Origin: a bacterium
Lineage (GTDB): Bacteria; Patescibacteriota; Minisyncoccia; Phycocordibacterales; SBAW01
Assembly (NCBI GenBank): GCA_021813335.1
Contig: JAKALC010000040.1
Span: 1-6,778, forward strand
Direction of reading: 5' to 3'
DNA: 6,778 nucleotides
Shown here in pieces: positions 1-5,963 of this stretch. Both the position numbers and the translations under genes were made by a program. The notes beneath the pieces were generated by a model, which was not told the origin of the DNA, made no database searches, and saw nothing but the letters and a program-made list of their open reading frames with translations. Positions within the stretch are counted from its first letter, which is position 1, and each line of letters starts with the position of its first letter.

Positions 1-1
1 C

Positions 2-316
2 TGGGTCGATTTTATGATGCGCTTCGAACTCGGCCTCGAAAAGCCGGACCAGCACCGCGCGGTCAAAAGCGCCGCGACCATCGCCGGCGCTTACGTCGTG
101 GGAGGCTTCATTCCGCTCTCCCCGTATCTTTTTGTCGCTTCGGTCTCGCATGCATTCCTCTATTCTGTCGCGGTGACCGCCGCGGCGCTCATCATCTTCG
201 GCTATTTGCGGGGGTATTTCGTCGGCGGCAAGCCGTGGAAGAGTATGCTCCAAACGCTTCTCGTAGGCTCGCTTGCGGCCGGGGCGGCGTTCCTCCTCGC
301 GAAGCTCGTGCCGTAA
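2..316 (+). CDS. VIT1/CCC1-family Fe/Mn transporter, C-terminal fragment
   Basis: This is the 3' end of a gene that begins before the window; the frame is open to the left edge and ends at TAA 314-316. The readable 104 residues start WVDFMMRFELGLEKPD, which resembles the conserved cytoplasmic-loop segment before the last membrane helices in the vacuolar iron transporter/CCC1 family. Hydrophobic segments follow: one with GGFIPLSPYLF (about residues 26-49), a second (about 51-66), and a last one near the C-terminus (about 83-102), with a WKSMLQTLLVGSLAAG stretch as in the family's final helix. The family moves Fe2+ or Mn2+ across membranes, out of the cytoplasm. The ATGs at 14 and 17 are internal Met codons, not starts, because recognisable family sequence continues upstream of them. 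Metal specificity cannot be judged because the metal-binding N-terminal part is missing. A ZIP metal transporter lies 0.6 kb downstream. Confidence 0.8.
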   Translation, partial: WVDFMMRFELGLEKPDQHRAVKSAATIAGAYVVGGFIPLSPYLFVASVSHAFLYSVAVTAAALIIFGYLRGYFVGGKPWKSMLQTLLVGSLAAGAAFLLAKLVP

Positions 317-344
317 CCTCTTCGGCTCGCCCTGCGTTCGAAAG

Positions 345-947
345 ATGAACCATATGCGCGCGCTCATCATATCGTGGCTCCCTTCCGCCGCTCTCGCGAC
401 GCTTATGTGCCTGCTCGTCTACGCCGCGCTCCAACAGGATTACCGGCAATCGCTCAACGATCCCCAGATACAGATGGCCGAGGACGCGGCGGCCTCTTTG
501 AGTTCCGACTACACCCCGGCAGCCGCTCTGCCCCGGAGCGAACCGCCGGTCGATATCGCGCAAAGCCTGCGTCCCTGGGTCGCCGTCTACGACGCTTCCG
601 GTACGCCGCTCGAATCATCCGCGGTCCTCGACGGCGCTCCGCCCCGGCTTCCTGCGGGCGTTTTCGACACGAACCGCTGGAATGGTTTCATAATCGGGCA
701 TCATTTCAACGCGGCGCCGCCCGATGAAAACCGCTTCACCTGGCAGCCGAGAGAGGGCGTGCGGCAGGCGGTCGTTCTCGTTGCGTTCTCGACCCCGCAC
801 GGCGCTGGCTTCGTAGCCGCAGGGCGTAATATGCGCGAGGGTGAAGCGCGTATCTCGCGGCTTGGCGTTATCGTACTCGCGATGTGGCTCGCGTCGCTCG
901 CGGCGGCGCTTGCCGCGCACGCTCTGAAGCTCTTTACTACGCGTTAG
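345..947 (+). CDS. Unknown two-TM protein with sensor-like extracytoplasmic domain
   Basis: A 200-residue protein with a hydrophobic helix at about 5-29, an extracytoplasmic region of about 140 residues, and a second helix at about 173-196 followed by a very short basic tail. The middle part (about 76-165) contains RPWVAVYDASGTPLESS, LPAGVF, FTWQPREGVRQAVVLV and GFVAAGRNM, which resembles the periplasmic sensing domains of membrane histidine kinases. No HAMP, kinase or other cytoplasmic output domain follows, so it looks like a free-standing sensor or an anchored domain. I do not recognise a named family and assign no function. The start could be ATG 345 or ATG 354 (inside CATATG). The frame opens further upstream (ATG 273), but that part overlaps the upstream transporter gene and is Arg/Ser-rich, so it was not used. 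No good ribosome-binding site or promoter is visible; only 28 bases separate it from the upstream stop, so co-transcription is likely. Its stop overlaps the convergent ZIP gene. Confidence 0.75.
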   Translation: MNHMRALIISWLPSAALATLMCLLVYAALQQDYRQSLNDPQIQMAEDAAASLSSDYTPAAALPRSEPPVDIAQSLRPWVAVYDASGTPLESSAVLDGAPPRLPAGVFDTNRWNGFIIGHHFNAAPPDENRFTWQPREGVRQAVVLVAFSTPHGAGFVAAGRNMREGEARISRLGVIVLAMWLASLAAALAAHALKLFTTR

Positions 948-1662
948 CCGCGCGTATCGCGATGAAGAGGACCGCGATGCCGAGCATCGTCATCGCGGTC
1001 GTCCACACCGTCTTGTGGCGATGGTGGCTTTCCGGCAAAAGATCGCTCGCGCCGATGTAGAGGAAGAAGCCGCAGAAGATCGCGAGGATGATCGAGAGCC
1101 ATTGTTCGGAAAGCGTGAAGAAAAGGGTCGAAAGGATGCCGAAGATCGGCGCAAGAGCGTCCGCGGCAAGCCAGCGCAAACCCTCCCCGCGCGTCCCGCC
1201 GCTTTTGAGCACCATATTGACCGTATTGATGCCGTCGGAAAAGTCGTGGACGATGACCGCGACCGCGACCACGGCGCCCACCGCGGCCGATACTTGATAC
1301 GCGAGGCCGATGGCGACCCCGTCGAGGAAGCTGTGCGTCGAGAGGGAAGCCGCCCCGAGCGCTCCGCGGCCGCGGTGGGCGCGTTCAGCGCCGCTGTCTT
1401 CCTCGTGGGCGTGCAGGAGGACCGCGCGGTCGAGGAAGAGGTAGGCGACGAAGCCGAGCGCTACGGTGCTCGTGATCGTCGCGGCGTTCCAGTAGGCCGC
1501 GCCGAGCGCAAGCGACTCGGGCAGGAGGTCGAAGAAGGCGACGCCCACTACGGCGCCGGCGCTGAAGCCCAAGATGAGATGGAGGCGGTCTTTGAACCTA
1601 AGGGCGAAGAGACCGCCCAGATAGGTAGCGGCGGCGGTGATGATGGCGATGATCCCAAGCAT
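937..1662 (-). CDS. ZIP-family divalent metal transporter
   Basis: A 241-residue polytopic membrane protein of the ZIP (ZRT/IRT-like) family, which takes up Zn2+, Fe2+ or similar ions into the cytoplasm. Eight hydrophobic segments are plausible. Family marks: FDLLPES at 44-50, a His/Glu-containing loop HAHEEDSGAERAH at 84-96 between helices 3 and 4, HSFLDG at 110-115 (helix 4), HDFSDG at 139-144 (helix 5), and a closing LYIGASDLLPESHHRH at 201-216. In the best studied bacterial ZIP the helix-4 and helix-5 sites carry Glu at the fourth place after His/Gln; here both are Asp (D114, D143), and the usual Asn next to the helix-4 His is Ser (S111). The gene reads toward 945 and its stop overlaps the stop region of the convergent gene by 11 bases. 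The start at 1662 fits a TATACT element 6 bases upstream, giving a leaderless message. Metal preference cannot be told from sequence. Confidence 0.9.
   Translation of the reverse strand: MLGIIAIITAAATYLGGLFALRFKDRLHLILGFSAGAVVGVAFFDLLPESLALGAAYWNAATITSTVALGFVAYLFLDRAVLLHAHEEDSGAERAHRGRGALGAASLSTHSFLDGVAIGLAYQVSAAVGAVVAVAVIVHDFSDGINTVNMVLKSGGTRGEGLRWLAADALAPIFGILSTLFFTLSEQWLSIILAIFCGFFLYIGASDLLPESHHRHKTVWTTAMTMLGIAVLFIAIRAANA
970..1000. repeat. Perfect 10-bp inverted repeat near convergent gene ends
   Basis: GACCGCGATG (970-979) and CATCGCGGTC (991-1000) are exact reverse complements separated by 11 bases. The repeat lies in the last codons of the ZIP gene and 22 bases past the stop of the oppositely oriented unknown gene. 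A transcript of the left operon could fold here. There is no U-run after either arm, so it is not a classical intrinsic terminator. It may simply reflect coding of repeated Thr-Met and Ile-Ala residues. Confidence 0.45.
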
Positions 1663-1668
1663 AGCGAC

Positions 1669-1677
1669 AGTATACCA
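1669..1677 (-). promoter_or_regulatory. Extended -10 promoter of the ZIP gene, leaderless
   Basis: Read on the minus strand, TGGTATACT (1677 down to 1669) is an extended -10 element (TGn + TATACT, five of six bases matching TATAAT). Only six bases separate its last T from the ATG at 1662, so transcription should begin at or next to the A of the start codon. No -35 hexamer is visible at the proper distance (the sequence there is GC-only), as is usual for extended -10 promoters. The octamer GGTATACT recurs in front of the FAD oxidase gene. Confidence 0.6.
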
Positions 1678-1692
1678 TTGCCGCGGGCACGG

Positions 1693-1723
1693 GCGGCCGC
1701 CCCGGCTCGAGCGGGGCGGCCGC
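1693..1723. repeat. Perfect 12-bp GC-rich inverted repeat between divergent promoters
   Basis: GCGGCCGCCCCG (1693-1704) and CGGGGCGGCCGC (1712-1723) pair perfectly around the 7-base loop GCTCGAG. The right arm ends at the base directly before the TTGACA -35 box of the efflux operon. The left arm lies about 16 bases upstream of the extended -10 element of the ZIP gene, at about the distance of its missing -35. It could bind a regulator, form a cruciform, or insulate the two divergent transcription units. There is no U-tract, and no gene ends here, so it does not act as an ordinary terminator. Confidence 0.6.
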
Positions 1724-1752
1724 TTGACATCGGCGGCCAGATTAGTTAGACT
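1724..1752 (+). promoter_or_regulatory. Sigma70-type promoter of the efflux operon
   Basis: A consensus -35 box TTGACA (1724-1729) is followed by a 17-base spacer and a -10 box TAGACT (1747-1752, four of six bases matching TATAAT). Expected transcription start is about 1758-1760, only some 5-7 bases before the ATG at 1765, so there is no room for a Shine-Dalgarno sequence. The -10 box lies inside the 1741-1763 palindrome, so a bound repressor would block polymerase. Confidence 0.75.
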
Positions 1753-1763
1753 ATCTAACTAAT
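1741..1763. promoter_or_regulatory. Probable MarR operator (10+3+10 palindrome)
   Basis: ATTAGTTAGA (1741-1750) and TCTAACTAAT (1754-1763) are exact reverse complements around the 3-base centre CTA. Each arm holds a doubled TTAG. It is a conspicuous AT-rich island in GC-rich surroundings. It covers the -10 box and the expected start site of the efflux operon and ends one base before the first start codon. Size, symmetry and place fit an operator for a winged-helix MarR dimer, and the operon itself ends with a MarR gene. Binding is inferred, not shown. Confidence 0.75.
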
Positions 1764-1764
1764 T

Positions 1765-3279
1765 ATGGCCGACCGAAAACACGCCGCATTCCGCTTGCAT
1801 CGCCGCCTGACGCCGCCCGTTGTCGTGGGGGCCGCTTCGCTCATCGCCGCTCTCGCCGTCACCGGCGTCTTCATCTACGCCCACCGCATCCCGCAAAATT
1901 CGTCGGCTCTGGTCGAGCGGCGCACGATTACCGATACGGTCGCCGTTTCGGGCATCGTGAAGCCGTCGAAGAGCGTCGATCTTTCGTTCCAGCGCAGCGG
2001 GACGATAGCGAACATAGCGGTCGATGTCGGCGCTCAGGTGGCGCCGGGAGACGTCCTCGCGACTCTTTCGAACGCCGACCTCCGCGCGGCCCGCTCGCTC
2101 GCGCTCGCGGACCTCGAGATACAAAATGCCAAGCTCTCGTCCCTCGAGAGCGGCACGCGTCCGGAAATTCTCGCGACGCATCGCGCCGCCGTGGCGCAGG
2201 CTCTGCAGCAGGCCTATCTCGCGGCCGACGACGCCCTTCACTCGAAGGTCGATCAATTCTTGAGCAATCCGCGCACGCAAACCCCTCAGCTCACGTTCTC
2301 GGTCTACGACGGCCAGCTCGTCTCGGATATGCTGACGGCGCGCATTTCGATGGAGGACGTCGTGTCCTCGCTGCAGGGTGCTCTCCTTTCGGGAGACCCG
2401 AGCACGGCGGGAGACCTCGTCCCTCGCGCGCTTTCGGCGCTCGACGACCTTGCCAAACTTCAGACTTTCCTCAATACGACGACCATCCTCCTCACGAAGG
2501 CGGTTCCGTCGAATATGGTTTCGTCGTCGGCGATCCTCGGCTACGAAGCGAGCGTCGCTGCGGGACGCACGGAAGTATCGCAGGCGTTCTCGGCTCTCAA
2601 TGCGGCGGAAGGCCAGCTCTCGCTCGATGAGGCGGGAGCCACGGCCGACGATCTCGCCGCAGCGCGCGCCGCGGTCGCCGCGGCGCAGGCCTCGGTCGAT
2701 TCCGCGAACGCCGAACTTCAAAAGTCGATCATCTATGCGCCTATCGGCGGAACTATCGTCCGGCAGGACGGCAACGTGGGCGAGGTCGTGTCGCCGGGCC
2801 AGACGTTCTTGTCGCTCGACTCGGCTTCCCGGTTCCAGGTGGAAGCGTACGTGTCGGAAGCGGATATCGCCAAGATGAAGGTCGGCCTTCCGGTCGCGAT
2901 CAGCCTCGACGCGTATCCCGGAGCGTCTCTCCCGGCTTCCGTCATCGCGGTCGATCCCGCCGCGACGATGCAGAACGGCGTCCCGTCGTATAAGGTGACC
3001 GTGCAGTTCGCGAATGCCGATCCGCGCGTGAAGGCCGGACTTACGGCCAACCTTTCGATCGAAGCGGCAACGGCGAACGATGTCCTCTCCGTGCCCTCGA
3101 GCGCTCTCATTATGCGCGGCTCGGACACGTACGTGATGAGGGTAACGAGCGGCGGGGCGCAGGAGCTTGTGCCGGTCGCGACGGGTGTTATCGATCGCGG
3201 CGGGTTCGCCGAGATCCTCTCGGGGCTCTCCGAAGGCGACCGCGTGGCGAGCTTCGGCAGCGCTTCGGCAAGCTTCTAA
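1765..3279 (+). CDS. Efflux periplasmic-adaptor (HlyD/MFP) protein, long form
   Basis: A 504-residue membrane-fusion/adaptor protein, first gene of the efflux operon. It has a basic N-terminus and one signal-anchor helix at about 17-39. A first lipoyl half follows at about 70-103 (SFQRSGTIANIAVDVGAQVAPGDVLATL). Next is a helical hairpin region at about 105-320, whose outer parts are Ala/Leu-rich coiled-coil while the middle (about 131-255) is irregular. The second lipoyl half is at about 321-351 (IYAPIGGTIVRQDGNVGEVVSPGQ), a beta-barrel domain at about 355-435, and a membrane-proximal domain at about 436-498 ending in FAEILSGLSEGDRVASFG. That last domain is typical of MacA/AcrA-type adaptors of ABC and RND pumps and is normally absent from EmrA, yet the pump in this operon is an MFS protein. 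The ATG at 1765 lies one base after the operator, with a very short leader and no Shine-Dalgarno. It presumably links the pump to the cell-envelope exterior. Confidence 0.88.
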   Translation: MADRKHAAFRLHRRLTPPVVVGAASLIAALAVTGVFIYAHRIPQNSSALVERRTITDTVAVSGIVKPSKSVDLSFQRSGTIANIAVDVGAQVAPGDVLATLSNADLRAARSLALADLEIQNAKLSSLESGTRPEILATHRAAVAQALQQAYLAADDALHSKVDQFLSNPRTQTPQLTFSVYDGQLVSDMLTARISMEDVVSSLQGALLSGDPSTAGDLVPRALSALDDLAKLQTFLNTTTILLTKAVPSNMVSSSAILGYEASVAAGRTEVSQAFSALNAAEGQLSLDEAGATADDLAAARAAVAAAQASVDSANAELQKSIIYAPIGGTIVRQDGNVGEVVSPGQTFLSLDSASRFQVEAYVSEADIAKMKVGLPVAISLDAYPGASLPASVIAVDPAATMQNGVPSYKVTVQFANADPRVKAGLTANLSIEAATANDVLSVPSSALIMRGSDTYVMRVTSGGAQELVPVATGVIDRGGFAEILSGLSEGDRVASFGSASASF

Positions 3280-3297
3280 TCCGCTAGCGATATTTTT

Positions 3298-3960
3298 ATG
3301 GAAACGACGAATACCATTCCGCATATTCCTTCCGCGAAGACGCCGCACACCCGCCGCACGTGGATACGCACCGGCGCTGTCGTTGGACTCATCGCCGTAT
3401 CGGCCGGCGCTCTCGCGTACTGGATACTTTCGACGAACCGCGTGTACGTCGACAGCGCGCTCGTCGAGGCTCCGACCATCGACCTCGCGCCGGCCTCGGG
3501 CGGAAAAGTGCAGCAGCTCTTCGTGAACGAAGGGGACCAGGTCCTCGCCGACGCGCCGATCGTACAGGTCGGCAACGAGCTCGTGAAGGCCAAGACCGCG
3601 GGCATCGTCATTTCGCTTCCCGAGCAGGTCGGCTCTCTCGTGGCGCCGGGCGAGACCGTGGCGGAGATGATCGATCCTCAGACGCTGCGCATCGTCGGAA
3701 AACTCGACGAGAACAAGGGGCTCGACGAAGTCGCCGTCGGCGATCGCGTCGTCTTCACGGTCGACGCTTTCGGCAGCAAGCTTTTCCCGGCCGTCGTCGA
3801 CGAGGTGAGTCCGTCATCGGCGCAATCGGGGATCGTTTTCAATATTTCGAACACGCGGGAAACGCAGCAGTTCGTCATCAAGGCGCGCTACGATGTCGCC
3901 GCCTATCCGGAGCTCAAGAACGGTATGTCGGCGCGGATGTGGATCTACACGCGATCGTAA
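3298..3960 (+). CDS. Short EmrA/HlyD-like adaptor lacking the helical hairpin
   Basis: A 220-residue protein with a single N-terminal membrane helix (about 24-44). It then follows the EmrA/HlyD order: VDSALVEAPTIDLAPASGGKV (about 51-71; family VxTDDAYVxG...SGxV), first lipoyl half to about 92, second half at about 95-125 (KAKTAGIVISLPEQVGSLVAPGE), and a barrel domain at about 128-218 with VGDRVVFTVDAFGSKLFPAVVDEVSP and a final LKNGMSARMWI. In EmrA and HlyD a long helical hairpin sits between the two lipoyl halves; here they are joined by only a few residues (GNELVKAK, 92-99). The gap looks native, since the reading frame is intact and domain edges are clean. It lies 18 bases after the long adaptor gene, with no ribosome-binding site visible, and 28 bases before the pump gene. 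Likely role: pump-proximal partner or stabiliser of the MFS transporter; the role is inference. Confidence 0.85.
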   Translation: METTNTIPHIPSAKTPHTRRTWIRTGAVVGLIAVSAGALAYWILSTNRVYVDSALVEAPTIDLAPASGGKVQQLFVNEGDQVLADAPIVQVGNELVKAKTAGIVISLPEQVGSLVAPGETVAEMIDPQTLRIVGKLDENKGLDEVAVGDRVVFTVDAFGSKLFPAVVDEVSPSSAQSGIVFNISNTRETQQFVIKARYDVAAYPELKNGMSARMWIYTRS

Positions 3961-3988
3961 TGCCGTGCCGGAGCGCCGCCCATCGCCT

Positions 3989-5470
3989 ATGAAAGAAGGA
4001 ACTTCCCGCTGGTTGGTGCTCGCCACGGTCATCGTCGGGACTTTTCTCGGCCGCCTCGATCAGACCATCGTCAATCTCGCGCTGCCGAAGATGATCGGCG
4101 ATTTCGGCATCACGGTGTCGACCGCGGGCTGGATTGCGACCGCATACATCCTCGCGAACGCCGTTTTCGTCCCGGTGTGGGGGAAGCTCGGCGATACGAT
4201 CGGCCGCAAAAAGGTGTATATCATCGGCTTCTCGATCTTCATTCTGGGATCGGTGCTCGCCGGTCTCGCGTGGAACTTCGGTTCGATGATCGTCTTCCGC
4301 GTCATCCAGGCCATCGCGTCGTCGGCGGACTATCCGACGGCTATGGCTATTCTCGCGGTAACGTTCCGACAGGGCCGGGAGCGCGCGCAGGCCCTGGGCA
4401 TCTGGTCGGGTTCCTTCGCTGCGGCGTCGGTGTTCGGCCCTCTTCTGGGGGGTCCTTTGATAGATACCTTCGGCTGGCGCTCGGTCTTTCTCGTCAACTT
4501 GCCGGTGGGGATCATCGGCATCCTGATGGCGCAGGCGTACATCAACGAATCCGTGTCGGAGCGCAAGACGCTCCGCTTCGACTGGTGGGGTTCGCTCTCG
4601 CTCGGCGCCGCGCTCTCGGCGCTCGTTCTCGTGCTCGACCGCGGCCTCGATTGGGGCTGGTCCTCGGCGCCGGCCCTGGCCTGCTACGCCGCCATCGCCC
4701 TCTTCACGATGCTTTTCTACCGCATCGAGCTGGCCCATCCGGAACCCATCGTCGACCTAAAATTTTTCAAGATACCGGTCTTCGTCAACGCGCTCAGCAA
4801 CAACTTCATCGTCTTTATGGGTCTTATGGGGAGTATGTTCCTTCTGCCCATCTTCGCGCAGCAATTCTTGGGATACGACGCGACGCAGACCGGGTATCTC
4901 TTTATGCCGATGGCCTTCGCGATGGTCGGCGCGGCTCCGTTCGGCGGCGCGCTTACCGGCCGCGTCAAGGCGAGCTACGTCATCTTCGCATCGACCCTGA
5001 CGGCGGCGTTCGGCCTCTACCTCTTTTCCTTCATCGATCCGCTCTCGACCGCGCTCGATCTCATCGTGCCGCTCGTCGTTATGGCATTCGGCCTCGGCTT
5101 CGGAATGTCGCAGCGCACGGCGGTCGTGGCTTCGGTCGTGCCCGAGCGCGAAATGGGCGCCGCATCCGCGGTTTTGGCGCTCGTGCGAAATATTTCGGGA
5201 GCGTTCGGCATCGCGCTCTTCGGCACCATCCTTCAGAACTCGACGAACGCGAACGTTCTGTCGATAGCGCAGAACAGCGCCATCCGGAGCGCCAATCCGC
5301 TCGTCATACAGCAGGGCATCGCGCTCATCGAGCTCAAAGCCGACGTCGCCGCGTACTCGACCGTCTTTCTGACTTCGGCCGCCATCGTCGCCGTCGGAGC
5401 TTTCTTCGCGCTTCTTATGCGGGTCGACCACGAGCGCAAGCCGGCGGCCGAGCATTTGGTTATGGAATAA
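3989..5470 (+). CDS. DHA2-family (EmrB-like, 14-TM) MFS drug:H+ antiporter
   Basis: A 493-residue major facilitator of the DHA2 drug:proton antiporter group, which exports toxic amphipathic compounds using the proton gradient. Motifs: LDQTIVNLALP (23-33, motif D1), GKLGDTIGRKKVY (65-77, motif A of the loop between helices 2 and 3), RVIQAIASSADYP (104-116, motif B with Ala where Gly is usual), GPLLGGPLIDTFGWR (150-164, antiporter motif C), and LVRNISGAFGIALFGTI (398-414) as in DHA2 members. Length and hydrophobic pattern fit 14 helices. I chose ATG 3989 (MKEGTSRW) because the first helix starts a few residues later; the open frame upstream overlaps the adaptor gene. GTG 3965 is an in-frame alternative. 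A GGAG at 3970-3973 is 15 bases away, too far for a normal ribosome-binding site. Substrate cannot be read from sequence. Confidence 0.92.
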   Translation: MKEGTSRWLVLATVIVGTFLGRLDQTIVNLALPKMIGDFGITVSTAGWIATAYILANAVFVPVWGKLGDTIGRKKVYIIGFSIFILGSVLAGLAWNFGSMIVFRVIQAIASSADYPTAMAILAVTFRQGRERAQALGIWSGSFAAASVFGPLLGGPLIDTFGWRSVFLVNLPVGIIGILMAQAYINESVSERKTLRFDWWGSLSLGAALSALVLVLDRGLDWGWSSAPALACYAAIALFTMLFYRIELAHPEPIVDLKFFKIPVFVNALSNNFIVFMGLMGSMFLLPIFAQQFLGYDATQTGYLFMPMAFAMVGAAPFGGALTGRVKASYVIFASTLTAAFGLYLFSFIDPLSTALDLIVPLVVMAFGLGFGMSQRTAVVASVVPEREMGAASAVLALVRNISGAFGIALFGTILQNSTNANVLSIAQNSAIRSANPLVIQQGIALIELKADVAAYSTVFLTSAAIVAVGAFFALLMRVDHERKPAAEHLVME

Positions 5471-5482
5471 TAGACGTATCGT

Positions 5483-5920
5483 ATGGCCTCGAGATTGCGG
5501 CACACCGAAGAACTTCAGGAACTCGCTTCGCTTATTTTCGCGACGCGCCGCCTGATGCGCCAGCGGCTCGCGGCGGCGTTCGGGCCCGCCGACCCCTCGA
5601 CCTGGCTTCATATGGAGACCTTGTTCTTCCTGCATAAGCATACGGGCGCCTCGATGCGCGCGGTCGCCCTGCATCTTTCCATCACCATCCCTTCGGCTTC
5701 CGCGCTCGTCTCCAAGCTCGTGCGCGCGGGATTCGTGAAGCGCTCGTCGGGCAAGGATAAGCGCATGGCGCGGCTTTCGACGACGGCGAGAGGCGCGCGC
5801 GAGCTCGCTCGCGCGCGCCGCATCGCGACGGAAACCCTCCGAGAGCTCTTCGGAGACCTGCGGCCGGAGGAGCTCCACGAGCTGCTCCGTATCCTCCGCC
5901 GAGCGACGCGCGCAGCGTAG
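5483..5920 (+). CDS. MarR-family transcriptional regulator
   Basis: A 145-residue winged-helix protein of normal MarR length. The N-terminal dimerisation helix is about 7-33. The helix-turn-helix is about 57-83 (MRAVALHLSITIPSASALVSKLVRAG). The beta wing at about 86-104 has the family signature DKRMARLSTTARG (compare D-x-R-x3-L-T-x2-G). The C-terminal helices (about 106-143) are Arg-rich. It lies 12 bases after the MFS gene and ends the operon, so it should control its own expression through the 1741-1763 palindrome. Ligands of this family are often phenolic or lipophilic drugs exported by the controlled pump; the ligand here is unknown. No Cys residue is present, so a thiol-oxidation switch of the OhrR type is excluded. 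An extreme 12-bp hairpin lies in its coding sequence at 5792-5819. Confidence 0.92.
   Translation: MASRLRHTEELQELASLIFATRRLMRQRLAAAFGPADPSTWLHMETLFFLHKHTGASMRAVALHLSITIPSASALVSKLVRAGFVKRSSGKDKRMARLSTTARGARELARARRIATETLRELFGDLRPEELHELLRILRRATRAA
5792..5819. repeat. Perfect 12-bp stem, 4-base loop, inside the MarR gene
   Basis: GGCGCGCGCGAG (5792-5803) and CTCGCGCGCGCC (5808-5819) are exact complements around the loop CTCG. The stretch encodes the Arg/Ala-rich start of the C-terminal helix (RGARELARARR, residues 103-113). In mRNA this would be a very stable hairpin. It may be only a product of alternating Arg CGC and Ala GCG codons; no U-run follows, so it is not a standard terminator. Confidence 0.5.
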
Positions 5921-5949
5921 CCTCGCGGCCTCGGCGTCTGCGGATGCGG

Positions 5950-5955
5950 TATACT
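5950..5955 (+). promoter_or_regulatory. -10 element of the FAD oxidase gene, leaderless
   Basis: TATACT lies eight bases before the ATG at 5964, so the expected start of transcription is at 5962-5964, at or next to the start codon. The sequence just before it (GGTATACT) is the same octamer as at the ZIP promoter. No convincing -35 box is seen 17 bases upstream. Its presence suggests that the oxidase is transcribed apart from the efflux operon, whose last gene ends 30 bases earlier. Confidence 0.55.
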
Positions 5956-5963
5956 ACGAGCAT

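Noticed and set aside
1693..1723. Two GCGGCCGC sites flanking CTCGAG could be a cloning linker
   Set aside because: The sites are integral parts of a longer perfect stem (12 bp) next to native promoter elements. There is no other vector-like sequence around, and GC-only octamers are common at this base composition.
1015..1749. A 244-residue plus-strand open frame opposite the ZIP gene, running into the operator
   Set aside because: The product is charged, Glu/Arg-repetitive sequence without a domain, while the minus strand has clear ZIP motifs.
3291..3296. TATTTT just before the short adaptor gene as an internal -10 box
   Set aside because: It ends one base before the ATG, which would put transcription start inside the coding sequence. 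No -35 box is present, so co-transcription from 1724 is more likely.
1759..3348. A 529-residue open frame on the minus strand opposite the long adaptor gene
   Set aside because: Its translation is extremely rich in Arg, His and Asp with no hydrophobic core or known motif. The plus-strand frame has a complete adaptor domain order, so the antisense frame is a by-product of GC-rich codon use.
4177..5637. A 486-residue plus-strand open frame overlapping the MFS and MarR genes
   Set aside because: It is Arg/Gly/Ala-rich low-complexity sequence out of frame with the clear MFS motifs. It also crosses a real gene boundary.
5921..5949. Intrinsic terminator between the MarR and oxidase genes
   Set aside because: Only 43 bases separate the genes, and no stem followed by a T-run is visible in them.
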